DNA of 64,000 bases, from the NCBI RefSeq assembly GCF_002288305.1, contig NZ_CP016779.1, positions 124,001 to 188,000 of the forward strand, read 5' to 3'. The first letter of the stretch is position 1; each line of letters starts with the position of its first letter. Below are positions 56,307 to 64,000 of this stretch, one piece after another. This stretch comes from Candidatus Nanopelagicus abundans (GTDB lineage Bacteria > Actinomycetota > Actinomycetes > Nanopelagicales > Nanopelagicaceae). A program made the translations under genes and the position numbers. The notes beneath the pieces were generated by a model. The model was given only the letters and a program-made list of their open reading frames with translations. It did not search any database and was not told the DNA's origin.

Positions 56307-57128
56307 ATGACATTCCCAACTGTTGGCATTATCGCTAGTCACCAAGTACGGGGAATTTACGAGTTTGAAGCGCTAAAACTAGGGATAAAAGTTAACTTTA
56401 TATCTGAGAAGTGTTCAGTTGAGGAGCTAATCGAATTTTCTCAAGGCTGTGATCTTATCTACGTTGATCCAAAAATAATCTCACCGGCCTCAATTAAGAC
56501 AGTTGAAAAAGCAGGAATAAAGATTTATCCATCTACAAATACTCTAGAACAATTTCAAAAAATAAGTACTAGTAAGAATAATGGTGAGCGTCTATCTATT
56601 TTAGTCGCAAGGTCAGCACATCTTCAGGTATCCACTTGGTCAATTACCTTAATTACAGATAATTTAACAATTACACCAGCACCTGGTATGAACTTTGAGC
56701 AATCACAAGATATTCAATTATCTGCTCTTAAATTAGCTGATGAAATTGGGCTAATTGGCGCTGTTGAACTATTAGTTGATGCGAACGATTATAAGAAACT
56801 ACTAGATGTTAATTGGTTAGCACCAAACTCTGGATACTGGAGCCAAATTGGTTCAAAGACTAATTTTTATGAACAGAATTTGCGTGCAGTGTTAGATCTT
56901 CCACTTGGAAGCACTGATATAAATTCTCAATTCATACTTACTGGAAAATTATCTTCTGATCCAACAAGTGATGATTATCGTCCATATTTACACCTAATGG
57001 CTCGTAACCCAGAGCTTAAATTTAATCAGGTAAGTAAAGAAGTTGGAATTACTGGTGATAATTTAGAAGATTTATTAACTGAAGTGATTCACACCCAGCA
57101 GTATTACAGTGGCGAAATAAATGAGTAA
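56307..57128 (+). CDS. PurK-like protein with internal deletion, probably not a functional carboxylase
   Basis: A 273-residue protein with recognisable parts of N5-carboxyaminoimidazole ribonucleotide synthase (PurK, usually about 370-400 residues). The N-terminal domain (1-85) is divergent: GGGQLGRM is replaced by ASHQVRGI. It then jumps, near residue 90, straight to the later ATP-grasp part (LSILVARS at 97-103, ITPAPGMN at 122-129, LAPNSGYWSQIG at 171-182, EQNLRAVLDLPLG at 189-201) and the C-terminal domain (YLHLMARNPELKF). About 85-95 residues, including the glycine-rich nucleotide loop, are missing in frame. No purE is adjacent. An evolved regulator or other activity is possible. Confidence 0.72.
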   Translation: MTFPTVGIIASHQVRGIYEFEALKLGIKVNFISEKCSVEELIEFSQGCDLIYVDPKIISPASIKTVEKAGIKIYPSTNTLEQFQKISTSKNNGERLSILVARSAHLQVSTWSITLITDNLTITPAPGMNFEQSQDIQLSALKLADEIGLIGAVELLVDANDYKKLLDVNWLAPNSGYWSQIGSKTNFYEQNLRAVLDLPLGSTDINSQFILTGKLSSDPTSDDYRPYLHLMARNPELKFNQVSKEVGITGDNLEDLLTEVIHTQQYYSGEINE

Positions 57129-57521
57129 CTAAATACGTTTTTTATACTCAATAGCTGGGCAATGATTCATAACCGCCAATATTCCAGCTTCCTGCGCACG
57201 TGCTATCGCTGCAGCATCTATAACATCTAATTGTAACCAAACTCCTTTTGCTCCTATTTCAATCGCCTCATCAACTATATCTCCAGCAAGATCAGAGTTT
57301 ATGAATACATCTACAACGTCAACTGGTACTGGAATATCAGATAATTTTGCGTAACCAGTTTGGCCATGAACAGTCTCTGCTTTTGGGTGTACTGGAATAA
57401 TTGTGTGTCCCTTTTCAATTAGTACCTTTGCTACACCAAAAGCAGCACGTTCTTTATTATTACTTAGGCCAACTATCGCCCAAGTTTTTAGGTTAAGTAG
57501 TTGATCAATTTGACTACTCAT
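57129..57521 (-). CDS. CoA-binding domain protein (YccU-like)
   Basis: A 130-residue protein made of a single CoA-binding Rossmann-like domain: LKTWAIVGLSNNKERAAFGVAKVLIEKGHTI gives the nucleotide-binding turn, then IPVHPKAETVHGQTGYAKL, VDVVDVFINSD and GAKGVWLQLDV. Members of this family (YccU) are of uncertain function. It ends directly at the PurK-like stop (zero gap, convergent) and overlaps the end of the UDP-glucose dehydrogenase gene by eight bases. Confidence 0.9.
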   Translation of the reverse strand: MSSQIDQLLNLKTWAIVGLSNNKERAAFGVAKVLIEKGHTIIPVHPKAETVHGQTGYAKLSDIPVPVDVVDVFINSDLAGDIVDEAIEIGAKGVWLQLDVIDAAAIARAQEAGILAVMNHCPAIEYKKRI

Positions 57522-58830
57522 TATTAGAGCGTCCTAATGCTCTAAATTTCCAACCAGCACTTCTCCATAACTGCCTATCAAGGGCATTTCGACCATCGAT
57601 CATAATTGCATTTTTTACTAATGATTTAACCTTTACTGGATCAATATCTCGGTAAATTTTCCATTCGGTCAAATGAAGAACAATTTCCGCATCCTTTAAT
57701 GTGTCATTAATTTCAGTAGAAAAATTTAGAACCGGAAAGCGCTTTTGTGCATTTGTAATAGCTTTTGGATCATGCACAGTAACTATTGCCCCAGCTGCTT
57801 GAATTTGCACTGCAATATCAAGTGCTGGTGAGTCACGGACATCATCACTATCAGGTTTAAATGCAGCACCTAAAATTGCAACTTTTTTTCCTTGTAAATT
57901 ATCTGATAAATCTTTACGCACCAATTCAATAATTCTTTGTCTAGCGCGTAAATTAATTGCATCAATCTCTTTAAGAAATTCAACTGCTTGTTTAGCACCT
58001 AGTTCTTCTGCCCTAGCCATAAACGCACGAATATCTTTAGGCAGGCAACCACCACCGAAGCCAATACCTGCTTGTAAGAATCTGCTACCAATTCTTGGGT
58101 CATAACCAATAGCTTTAGCTAGAACTGTTACATCACCATCTGCTGCTTCACATATCTCGGCCATCGCGTTTATAAATGAAATCTTGGTTGCTAAAAATGA
58201 GTTAGCAGCAACTTTAACTAACTCAGATGTTGGTAAATCAGCTCTTACCCAAGGCGTATTCTCTTTTAAATTTGATGCGTATACCTCTTTTAAAATCTTT
58301 TCCGCGCTATCGCTTACTACTCCAACTACTAATCTATTTGGCTTTAAAGTGTCTTCAACAGCAAAACCTTCACGTAAAAATTCTGGGTTCCATGCTAAAT
58401 CAGCTTTTGGATTTAATTCAATTAACTTACTTCTCAACCTTGTAGCAGTACCGACTGGCACAGTTGATTTACCAACAACTAATCCACCAGCCTTAACTAA
58501 TTTTGCAATTGATTCTAAGGCCGAATTAACATATGTTAAATCAGCTGCATTTCCGCCTTTAACTTGTGGAGTACCGACACAAATAAAATGAACATCACAA
58601 TCTGCTAAGTCATTAATATTTGTAGTAAAACTTAATCGACCTGACCTAATTTGCTCAGATAATAATTCCTCAAGACCTGGCTCATAAAAAGGTACCTTAC
58701 CTTTTGATAGTAATTCGATCTTGCTCACTTCGGTATCGAAGCCAATAACCTCAAAACCAAGACTAGACATACAAGCAGCATGTGTGGCACCAAGATATCC
58801 AGTGCCAATTACTGAGAGTTTTAATGCCAT
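57514..58830 (-). CDS. ugd: UDP-glucose 6-dehydrogenase
   Basis: Oxidises UDP-glucose to UDP-glucuronate for surface polysaccharides. The 438-residue product has the N-terminal Rossmann motif VIGTGYLGATHA, the GKSTVPVGT strand, the catalytic cysteine in GFGGGCLPKD (about residue 260) and the C-terminal UDP-binding domain with AILGAAFKPDSDDVRDSPALDI. It overlaps the CoA-binding gene by eight bases. Next to it lie an LCP protein and a glycosyltransferase, which suggests a cell-surface glycan role. Confidence 0.95.
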   Translation of the reverse strand: MALKLSVIGTGYLGATHAACMSSLGFEVIGFDTEVSKIELLSKGKVPFYEPGLEELLSEQIRSGRLSFTTNINDLADCDVHFICVGTPQVKGGNAADLTYVNSALESIAKLVKAGGLVVGKSTVPVGTATRLRSKLIELNPKADLAWNPEFLREGFAVEDTLKPNRLVVGVVSDSAEKILKEVYASNLKENTPWVRADLPTSELVKVAANSFLATKISFINAMAEICEAADGDVTVLAKAIGYDPRIGSRFLQAGIGFGGGCLPKDIRAFMARAEELGAKQAVEFLKEIDAINLRARQRIIELVRKDLSDNLQGKKVAILGAAFKPDSDDVRDSPALDIAVQIQAAGAIVTVHDPKAITNAQKRFPVLNFSTEINDTLKDAEIVLHLTEWKIYRDIDPVKVKSLVKNAIMIDGRNALDRQLWRSAGWKFRALGRSNNE

Positions 58831-58859
58831 ATAGGTGAGCCTATCTAAATATTAGTTAA

Positions 58860-59960
58860 TTATCGACAGATATTATCTTCAGCAGTTCGAGTTTTAAATT
58901 TATCAATTATTTCAACCTTTGGTGCAGCAGTTGAAGACGGTGAAGGTGATGGTATTACCTCATCAACTACAGCTCTATCTTCACGTAATCGCTGCCAAAG
59001 CTCTGGCGCTAGTACTGGATCCCAAAGCACTGAAGCAGTAACGCCATTTGAATAATAATTTAAATCTGAAAGTGGGACAGTTAATGTTCTAACATTAGAT
59101 GTTGCAAGAGATTTCATTTGTTTAGCTAGAGTAATCAAATCTGAGTTTTTTAATCCTTCATCAGTTGTAACAGCTGAAAGTGATGAGTTAATAAAACTAG
59201 TCATAGTAATTGGGTTTAGTAATACTCCAGCACTTGTTGCCTTCTTTAGAATTGATGACATGAATGCTTGTTGTCTTTGCATTCTGCCAATATCTCCCAT
59301 GCCATCAAATTCTCGCGTTCTAACATATTTCAGTGCCTCGATACCGTTTAAGGTATGAACGCCAGCTTCTAGAACTAGGTGACTCTTTGGGTCATCAATA
59401 TCTTTCTTTGTACAAACTTCAATTCCACCTAGTGAGTCAACAACTCTAGCAAAACCAACAAAGTTCATCTCAATATAGTGATCTATTTTTAACTGGGTCA
59501 TTTCCTCAAGTGTTTGAATCAATAGAGGTGCACCACCCCAATTAAAAGATGAATTAATTTTTGAATGTACCGCCGGGCTTACTTTGCCAGAGGGTTTAGT
59601 ATGTTGTGGTATTAATGCAAATGAATCTCTAGGAATTGAAATTATTATCGCTTTATCTCTTGCCTTAGAAATATGTACCAATAGCATTGTGTCTGATCTC
59701 TTACCAGCAGCGGTAGCAACTGATCCAACTCTGAGCGCTTTTAGCTCAGCTTTAGTTAAACCCTCTCTAGTGTCAGATCCAACTAATAAGTAATTAACTG
59801 CAGTTGATTTTTTATCTGGCCGTTTATCTAGACCGGCAAAAGCATCAATTTTATTTATAGAGGCGTTAACTGTTCCAAACGCCAGCGCACTAATTGCGGA
59901 TATAGCTAAAACTGTCACCGAAATGCCAGTTAAGATTCGCACACTTCGAGCAGATTTCAT
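58860..59960 (-). CDS. LCP (LytR-CpsA-Psr) family protein
   Basis: Predicted membrane-anchored enzyme that joins lipid-linked glycopolymers to peptidoglycan. The 366-residue product has an N-terminal anchor helix (about residues 8-30), then the LCP domain: LLVGSDTREGLTKAEL with the catalytic-type aspartate and arginine, GKRSDTMLLVHIS, and IIISIPRDSFALIP. The REFDGMGDIGRMQRQQAFM segment completes the site. The C-terminal tail is proline- and serine-rich. It is 29 bases before ugd on the same strand and divergent from the glycosyltransferase. Confidence 0.92.
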   Translation of the reverse strand: MKSARSVRILTGISVTVLAISAISALAFGTVNASINKIDAFAGLDKRPDKKSTAVNYLLVGSDTREGLTKAELKALRVGSVATAAGKRSDTMLLVHISKARDKAIIISIPRDSFALIPQHTKPSGKVSPAVHSKINSSFNWGGAPLLIQTLEEMTQLKIDHYIEMNFVGFARVVDSLGGIEVCTKKDIDDPKSHLVLEAGVHTLNGIEALKYVRTREFDGMGDIGRMQRQQAFMSSILKKATSAGVLLNPITMTSFINSSLSAVTTDEGLKNSDLITLAKQMKSLATSNVRTLTVPLSDLNYYSNGVTASVLWDPVLAPELWQRLREDRAVVDEVIPSPSPSSTAAPKVEIIDKFKTRTAEDNICR

Positions 59961-60019
59961 CTTCTTATCCTAGATTATGGGCAGGGAAATACTGCGCTCA
60001 AATATTGGCTGGAGGGGTT

Positions 60020-60994
60020 ATGAATGATTTATCACTTCCTTCCGTCTCAGTAATCTTGCCAATTCTCAATGAGGAACGGGATTTAAGTAATTGCATCTCA
60101 GCAATTCTTAAGCAGGAGTATTCAGGAAATATTGAAATAATTTTAGCTCTTGGGCCATCAAAGGATAGAACTACAGAAATAGCTACAGAACTAGCCAAAT
60201 TAGATTCTCGAATTAAATTAGTTAATAATCCATCTGGACAAACTGCAACTGGATTAAATCTTGCGATTGCTAAATCAATTTATGAAGTTATTTGCCGAAT
60301 AGATGGGCATTCTGAGATTTCAAGTAGGTATATTAAGACTGCGGTAGAAATTATGATTAAGCAAGGTGCGGTCAATGTTGGCGGCTTAATGTATGCCGAT
60401 AGTGAGACTGGGTTGCAGCGCACTATTGCAATTGCAATGCGATCAAAGCTTGGTGTTGGCCCGTCAAAGTTTCATACCGGAGGTAGTGCAGGTGAATCAG
60501 ATACGGTTTATCTAGGAACATTTAAGAAATCTGCAGTCATAGCAGCTGGTGGCTTTGATGAAAGATATATCAGGGCGCAAGACTGGGAGCTAAACCACCG
60601 CCTACGAAAACAAGGTGGGTTAATTTGGTTTGACCCAAGATTGTTAGTGACTTACCGACCACGAAATACACTATCTAAACTAGCAAAGCAATATTTTCAA
60701 TATGGGCGCTGGCGCAGAGTTATATCAAGACAACACAGCAGGACTGTTAATTTTCGCTACCTTGCTCCACCTTTTACAGTCATAGCTAATTTGTTCTCTT
60801 TCTTACTATCAATATTAATTAGTCCTATATTTCTAATTCCACCGCTGATATATCTTTCCCTCGTAGTGATCGGTGGGGTAGTAATTGCTAAAAAATTTAT
60901 CGATCGCCTGCTAATGCCAATAGTTTTAGTAACAATGCATATATCTTGGGGAATCGGATTTATTACTTCGCCTAAAAATCTTTTAAAAAGTTAG
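60020..60994 (+). CDS. Glycosyltransferase family 2 (ExoA-like)
   Basis: Membrane-associated glycosyltransferase of family 2, 324 residues. ATG 60020 follows GGAGGGG, so the upstream in-frame TTG at 60005 is not used. The GT-A fold starts with SVSVILPILNEERDLSNCI; the nucleotide-sugar site shows VICRIDGHSEIS in the DxD region, GGFDERYIRAQDWELNHRLRKQGG holds the likely catalytic base, and two or three hydrophobic helices lie at the C-terminus (about 250-310). The pattern resembles ExoA-type transferases. It is convergent with dapD (four-base overlap). Confidence 0.88.
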   Translation: MNDLSLPSVSVILPILNEERDLSNCISAILKQEYSGNIEIILALGPSKDRTTEIATELAKLDSRIKLVNNPSGQTATGLNLAIAKSIYEVICRIDGHSEISSRYIKTAVEIMIKQGAVNVGGLMYADSETGLQRTIAIAMRSKLGVGPSKFHTGGSAGESDTVYLGTFKKSAVIAAGGFDERYIRAQDWELNHRLRKQGGLIWFDPRLLVTYRPRNTLSKLAKQYFQYGRWRRVISRQHSRTVNFRYLAPPFTVIANLFSFLLSILISPIFLIPPLIYLSLVVIGGVVIAKKFIDRLLMPIVLVTMHISWGIGFITSPKNLLKS

Positions 60995-61923
60995 TTATTA
61001 TGCAATACAGAGTTTAATCCACTCCAACTACCACTTTTAGGAACCACTTCTAATGCACCACTTTGTGAGTTGCGCCTAAAGAGTAGATTATTTGCTCCAC
61101 TTAACTCTTTTGCTTTAACAATTTTTCCATCAGGAAGTAGTATTTTTGATCCAGCAGTTATATAAACTCCGGCTTCAATAACACAGTCATCACCTAAACT
61201 AATTCCAGCACCAGAGTTAGCACCAAGAAGTGTGCGCTCTCCAATCGAGATTACCTCTTTACCGCCCCCACTAAGTGTTCCCATAATGGATGCACCACCA
61301 CCAATATCACTGCCATCACCTACTACTACGCCAGAACTAATTCTTCCTTCGACCATTGATTTTCCTAAAGTGCCAGCATTGAAGTTAACAAAGCCCTCAT
61401 GCATAACAGTTGTACCAGCTGAAAGATATGCTCCTAGTCGCACACGGTCACCATCTGCAATTCTTACTCCTTCTGGGATAACGTAATCAATCATTCTTGG
61501 AAACTTATCAACAGAATAAACAGTTAGATTTCCATATTTATTTTGCAGCGCTAACCTAACTTGATCAAAAGTATTTATTTCACAGGCACCAACGGAGGTC
61601 CAAACTACATTTGGCAATATTGTAAAAATGTTATCAAGATTTATACCATGTGGCTTAACCAGTCTATGTGAGAGTAAATGAAGCCTTAAATAAACATCTG
61701 CCACATCTTTAGGTGCAACTGATAGTTCAATACCTATATCAACTGGAATCTTCTTAACTTTTCTAATTAAATCACTATCTTGCTGAAGGCTAAGAGTCTC
61801 ACCTTCTTTATTTGCTGGCTTACTTCCCAGACCTATTGAATGAAAATGACAATCAAGAGTTTGCCCAGATTCTGTTTGGGTAGCAACTCCAACGCCATAT
61901 GCCAAGTTTTGACTACTGCTCAT
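60991..61923 (-). CDS. dapD: Tetrahydrodipicolinate N-succinyltransferase (actinobacterial type)
   Basis: Adds a succinyl group to tetrahydrodipicolinate in the succinylase branch of lysine and diaminopimelate synthesis. The 310-residue product has an alpha/beta N-terminal domain, then the left-handed beta helix with isoleucine/valine- and glycine-rich hexads (GVRIADGDRVRLGAYLSAGT, MHEGFVNFNAGTLG, VEGRISSGVVVGDGSDIGGG, SIGERTLLGANSGAGISLGDD). This matches the DapD group of Mycobacterium-like actinobacteria, not the shorter E. coli type. It diverges from the LOG gene and converges on the glycosyltransferase. Confidence 0.92.
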   Translation of the reverse strand: MSSSQNLAYGVGVATQTESGQTLDCHFHSIGLGSKPANKEGETLSLQQDSDLIRKVKKIPVDIGIELSVAPKDVADVYLRLHLLSHRLVKPHGINLDNIFTILPNVVWTSVGACEINTFDQVRLALQNKYGNLTVYSVDKFPRMIDYVIPEGVRIADGDRVRLGAYLSAGTTVMHEGFVNFNAGTLGKSMVEGRISSGVVVGDGSDIGGGASIMGTLSGGGKEVISIGERTLLGANSGAGISLGDDCVIEAGVYITAGSKILLPDGKIVKAKELSGANNLLFRRNSQSGALEVVPKSGSWSGLNSVLHNN

Positions 61924-61967
61924 TAGGCAACGGTATCAAAATAGGCGTTAGGTAATAGACTAATTAG

Positions 61968-62504
61968 ATGCGCGTATCTGTTTTCTGCTCATCTGCTCCA
62001 GATATTCCAAAAAGCTCTCTTGATTTGGCATTCGCAATTGGTGAAGCAATTGGTGAACAAGGTTGGGATCTTGTTTGGGGTGGTGGAAAGGCTTCAATGA
62101 TGGGAGCAGTTGCAAAGGGCGCAAGATCAAAAGGAGCTGCGACTATTGGTGTGATACCCCAACCACTTATCAAACTTGAATTTGAAGATAAAGATGCAAC
62201 CCAAATGCATGTTGTTAGCGATATGCGAACTCGTAAAGCAAAAATTGAAGATCTTTCAGATGCGTTTATTGCCCTTCCAGGTGGAATTGGAACATTAGAA
62301 GAATTTTTTGAAATCTGGGTAGGTAGTTATCTTAAGTTTCATAGTAAGCCAATTGCAGTATGTGATCCAGTTGGATTTTATGATCCACTAAGAACCGCGC
62401 TCGATCACCTTGCTGAACATAATTTTATGAAAACTGGCCAAGCAGAGTTAGTTAGCTGGTGCAAAGATATTCCTTCAACCTTAGATGCAATAAGAATAAA
62501 ATGA
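61968..62504 (+). CDS. LOG family protein (TIGR00730)
   Basis: A 178-residue Rossmann-like protein of the LOG group, which includes cytokinin-activating nucleotide 5'-monophosphate phosphoribohydrolases. Motifs: VSVFCSSAPD at the start, LVWGGGKASMMGAVAKGA, DMRTRKAKIEDLSDAFIALPGGIGTLEEFFE with the PGGxGTxxE signature and the preceding arginine. A role in hydrolysing nucleoside monophosphates is likely by family. In actinobacteria this gene is often next to dapD/dapE. ATGA overlap with the SRPBCC gene. Confidence 0.92.
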   Translation: MRVSVFCSSAPDIPKSSLDLAFAIGEAIGEQGWDLVWGGGKASMMGAVAKGARSKGAATIGVIPQPLIKLEFEDKDATQMHVVSDMRTRKAKIEDLSDAFIALPGGIGTLEEFFEIWVGSYLKFHSKPIAVCDPVGFYDPLRTALDHLAEHNFMKTGQAELVSWCKDIPSTLDAIRIK

Positions 62505-62962
62505 AAAAATTATCACATCTTTCATTAACTGTAGAGATAAATAAACCAGTTGAAACGGTTTGGAAATTATTAGTTGACTGGAACAGTCAAAGTAATTGGA
62601 TGCTGCAGACAAAGGTTTGGTCTGAGCTTGATCAAGATAAGACGGTTAAAAATGGTAAAGGAGTATTAGTTTTTGCATTTACTGGATTATTTCCAAAGCT
62701 TTATCCAAAACTTCGTTTAGGTATTTTAGACACTATGGAGGTCACAAAGTGGAAGCCTCCATTATTTTGTGAAGTTGTACATATCGGCAGAGTGATTCGT
62801 GGAACGGGCAAATTTGAATTAAAGAGAAAACGTAACCGCACAGTTTTCCACTGGCAAGAGGAGTTAATTGCGCCAACTTATGTTTTAATTTTCATGAAAC
62901 CACTCTTATTACTGGGAGTTTGGCTCTCACTTCACAGATTTGCTAGGCAACTTTCCGCTTAA
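62501..62962 (+). CDS. SRPBCC (START-like) family protein
   Basis: A 153-residue protein of the SRPBCC helix-grip fold, starting in an ATGA overlap with the LOG gene; a longer frame would run back through that gene. The N-terminal SLTVEINKPVETVWKLLVDW and the middle LDTMEVTKWKPPLFCEVVHIGRVIRGTG pattern are typical of polyketide-cyclase-like binding proteins. No catalytic residues are clear. It probably binds a small hydrophobic ligand; the ligand is unknown. Confidence 0.82.
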   Translation: MKKLSHLSLTVEINKPVETVWKLLVDWNSQSNWMLQTKVWSELDQDKTVKNGKGVLVFAFTGLFPKLYPKLRLGILDTMEVTKWKPPLFCEVVHIGRVIRGTGKFELKRKRNRTVFHWQEELIAPTYVLIFMKPLLLLGVWLSLHRFARQLSA

Positions 62963-62999
62963 GCCTAAAAGTATTGGTTGAACTGAGTAAACTTTACTT

Positions 63000-63197
63000 A
63001 TGACCTCTAAAGATGGCGGCAAGACGATTGCTGAGTTGATCAATACTCTGCCAGAGGAAGAGCGACTTATTTTGACATTACATTTAGTAAAAATGATCAG
63101 TGCAGCAGAAATAGCAAAAAAACTTGGAGTGCCAGAGCGAGCAGTGATAACGGTTATTGCATCAGGTAGATCGCGCCTAATTAGGTTGATTTCATAA
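63000..63197 (+). CDS. Small sigma-70 region 4-like helix-turn-helix protein
   Basis: A 65-residue protein. Residues about 15-62 resemble sigma-70 region 4: LPEEERLILTLHLVKMISAAEIAKKLGVPERAVITVIASG, with the helix-turn-helix at about 34-57 (SAAEIAKKLGVPERAVITVIAS). It has no region 2 and so cannot be a sigma factor by itself. It may bind DNA or RNA polymerase. The ATG at 63000 has no strong ribosome-binding site. It stands between the SRPBCC gene and DUF3117, and similar small proteins are found at this place in other actinobacteria as far as I recall. Confidence 0.7.
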   Translation: MTSKDGGKTIAELINTLPEEERLILTLHLVKMISAAEIAKKLGVPERAVITVIASGRSRLIRLIS

Positions 63198-63289
63198 GGG
63201 TATTTATATGGATTTCCCACCCACAGGGAATTAAGGGATAATTACGCCTCTAGCAATGCTTTGATTGAAATTTGGCAGGGGAGAGTTAA

Positions 63290-63469
63290 ATGGCAGCGAT
63301 GAAACCAAGAACTGGTGATGGCCCTATGGAGGTCACCAAAGAGGCTCGCTCTATGGTCATGCGCATCCCACTAGAAGGTGGCGGCAGATTAGTTGTTGAA
63401 TTAAACGTTGAGGAAGCAACCAACTTAGGAAATGTCTTACAAGCAGCGGTTGCATTAGTTAAAAAGTAA
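63290..63469 (+). CDS. DUF3117 family protein
   Basis: A 59-residue protein, start ATG 63290 behind GGGGAGAG, stop TAA at 63469. It begins MAAMKPRTGDGPMEVTKEAR and ends VLQAAVALVKK, the highly conserved pattern of DUF3117, an actinobacterial family of unknown function (Rv1211-like). The gap in front (63198-63289) has a TTCCC/GGGAA inverted repeat at about 63214-63230 and a GATAAT word at about 63237 that could be a -10 box. Confidence 0.9.
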   Translation: MAAMKPRTGDGPMEVTKEARSMVMRIPLEGGGRLVVELNVEEATNLGNVLQAAVALVKK

Positions 63470-63496
63470 TCGACTGACCTAACTTTAAGCCGGGTT

Positions 63497-64000
63497 ATGT
63501 TCAATAAACTCATAGATCCTTATCCAAAACTTAGTTACTTAGCTGAAGATGAATTAGATTTCTCTCCATTTTCTGCTGTTGCTGTTCCAGTTTTTCCAAG
63601 TGATGAAATCCAAATAATCAAAAGTAGATTTATAACAGCCTTAGTTGAGTTTACGAAATTAGATTTAAATATTGAGCTAGCTAATTGGCCTGATTTTACT
63701 GCCAAAGCTGGTGAGATTATTGAGGTACCAATAAGTAGTGAAAACTTAAAGCGAATTTATTTAGTTGGCGTTGGCGAATCTAATAATGAAGATATACGCA
63801 AAGCTTCCACATCACTTGGACGCAGGATTAAAGGAAATAACGTAACGCTTTTGTCTGCTTTATCAAATAATAAAGAGCAAATAGTTAACCAGGCAATTTC
63901 ATTTATACTTTCAAATTACCAATACACGTTAAAAAGTGAACCAAAAGATAAAAAACCAGAGTTTGTAATCTACGGTGATTTTGAAGAAGAGATTGAGCGT
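63497..64000 (+). CDS. pepA: Leucyl aminopeptidase, N-terminal part (3' end outside window)
   Basis: The first 168 residues of an M17 leucyl aminopeptidase, starting at ATG 63497 and open to the window edge. The visible part is the non-catalytic N-terminal macro-like domain: FSAVAVPVFPSDEIQ, then VPISSENLKRIYLVGVGES and DIRKASTSLGRRIKGNNVTL, which match the family's first half. The dinuclear metal site would lie outside the window. The upstream neighbour DUF3117 is a common partner in actinobacteria. Confidence 0.85.
   Translation, partial: MFNKLIDPYPKLSYLAEDELDFSPFSAVAVPVFPSDEIQIIKSRFITALVEFTKLDLNIELANWPDFTAKAGEIIEVPISSENLKRIYLVGVGESNNEDIRKASTSLGRRIKGNNVTLLSALSNNKEQIVNQAISFILSNYQYTLKSEPKDKKPEFVIYGDFEEEIER

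Noticed and set aside
56307-57128. PurK-like protein as an ordinary functional purK
   Set aside because: Product is about 100 residues short, lacks the glycine-rich nucleotide loop of ATP-grasp, and has no purE neighbour.

Overview
The window looks like a streamlined, AT-rich actinobacterial chromosome, most likely a freshwater planktonic acI-type actinobacterium (Nanopelagicales). This placement is an inference. It rests on actinobacterial gene orders (sucC-sucD-membrane protein-folD-DUF3017-mdh-icd; DUF3117 next to a leucyl aminopeptidase), on actinobacteria-typical families (GuaB3-type protein, TsaB-RimI fusion, polyphosphate glucokinase, MsiK-type ATPase, trimeric PunA-type PNP) and on a low G+C content (about 40% by eye). 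Packing is extreme: many genes overlap by 1, 4 or 8 bases (TAATG, ATGA), no gap exceeds 180 bases, and I saw no insertion sequence, prophage, CRISPR array, tRNA or rRNA gene.

Layout. 1-8.3 kb: the end of the spc operon (rplF' rplR rpsE rpmD rplO secY adk map), then infA-rpmJ and the alpha operon (rpsM rpsK rpsD rpoA rplQ), with a strongly structured leader before rpsM. 8.3-15.3 kb: truA, rplM-rpsI, glmM, glmS, a PAP2 phosphatase and alr. 15.2-21.6 kb: a branched-chain-amino-acid-type ABC importer (two ATPases, two permeases, a binding protein) joined to an exported alpha/beta hydrolase and closed by a terminator. 21.6-26.2 kb: tsaE, tsaB-rimI and tsaD for tRNA t6A, then a CIRCE-controlled groES-groEL pair. 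26.2-31.9 kb: polyphosphate glucokinase, a GuaB3-type protein, an exported cyclophilin, a PIG-L deacetylase and the helicase PcrA. 31.9-38.5 kb: TCA and one-carbon genes (sucCD, DUF6350-like, folD, DUF3017, mdh, icd), ending in a bidirectional terminator. 38.5-42 kb: msiK with a hairpin-rich leader (minus strand), a CNNM/CBS protein and trpS.

42-55.7 kb is a nearly complete nucleoside use region. It holds a BMP-type binding protein, a tandem-domain ATPase, two permeases, cytidine deaminase, thymidine phosphorylase and adenosine deaminase on the plus strand. Converging on these from the minus strand are PNP, a phosphohexomutase/phosphopentomutase-like enzyme, deoC and an unusual pair of aldehyde dehydrogenases (one full, one half-length without a catalytic domain). 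Together they could take a nucleoside from import through base release and sugar-1-phosphate isomerisation to glyceraldehyde-3-phosphate plus acetaldehyde, and on to acetate.

55.7-64 kb: maf, an internally deleted PurK-like protein, a CoA-binding protein, UDP-glucose dehydrogenase, an LCP protein, a glycosyltransferase, dapD, a LOG-family protein, an SRPBCC protein, a stand-alone sigma-region-4-like protein, DUF3117 and the start of a leucyl aminopeptidase.

Most noteworthy: (i) a three-hairpin, possibly pseudoknotted leader before rpsM, with a related element before rpoA; (ii) a terminator-like hairpin inside the first codons of truA; (iii) a PurK relative that has lost much of its ATP-grasp region, seen alongside missing purN/purH between sucD and folD and a full nucleoside salvage locus; (iv) the split, half-dead aldehyde dehydrogenase pair; (v) exported binding proteins without a lipobox, one coupled to an exported hydrolase.
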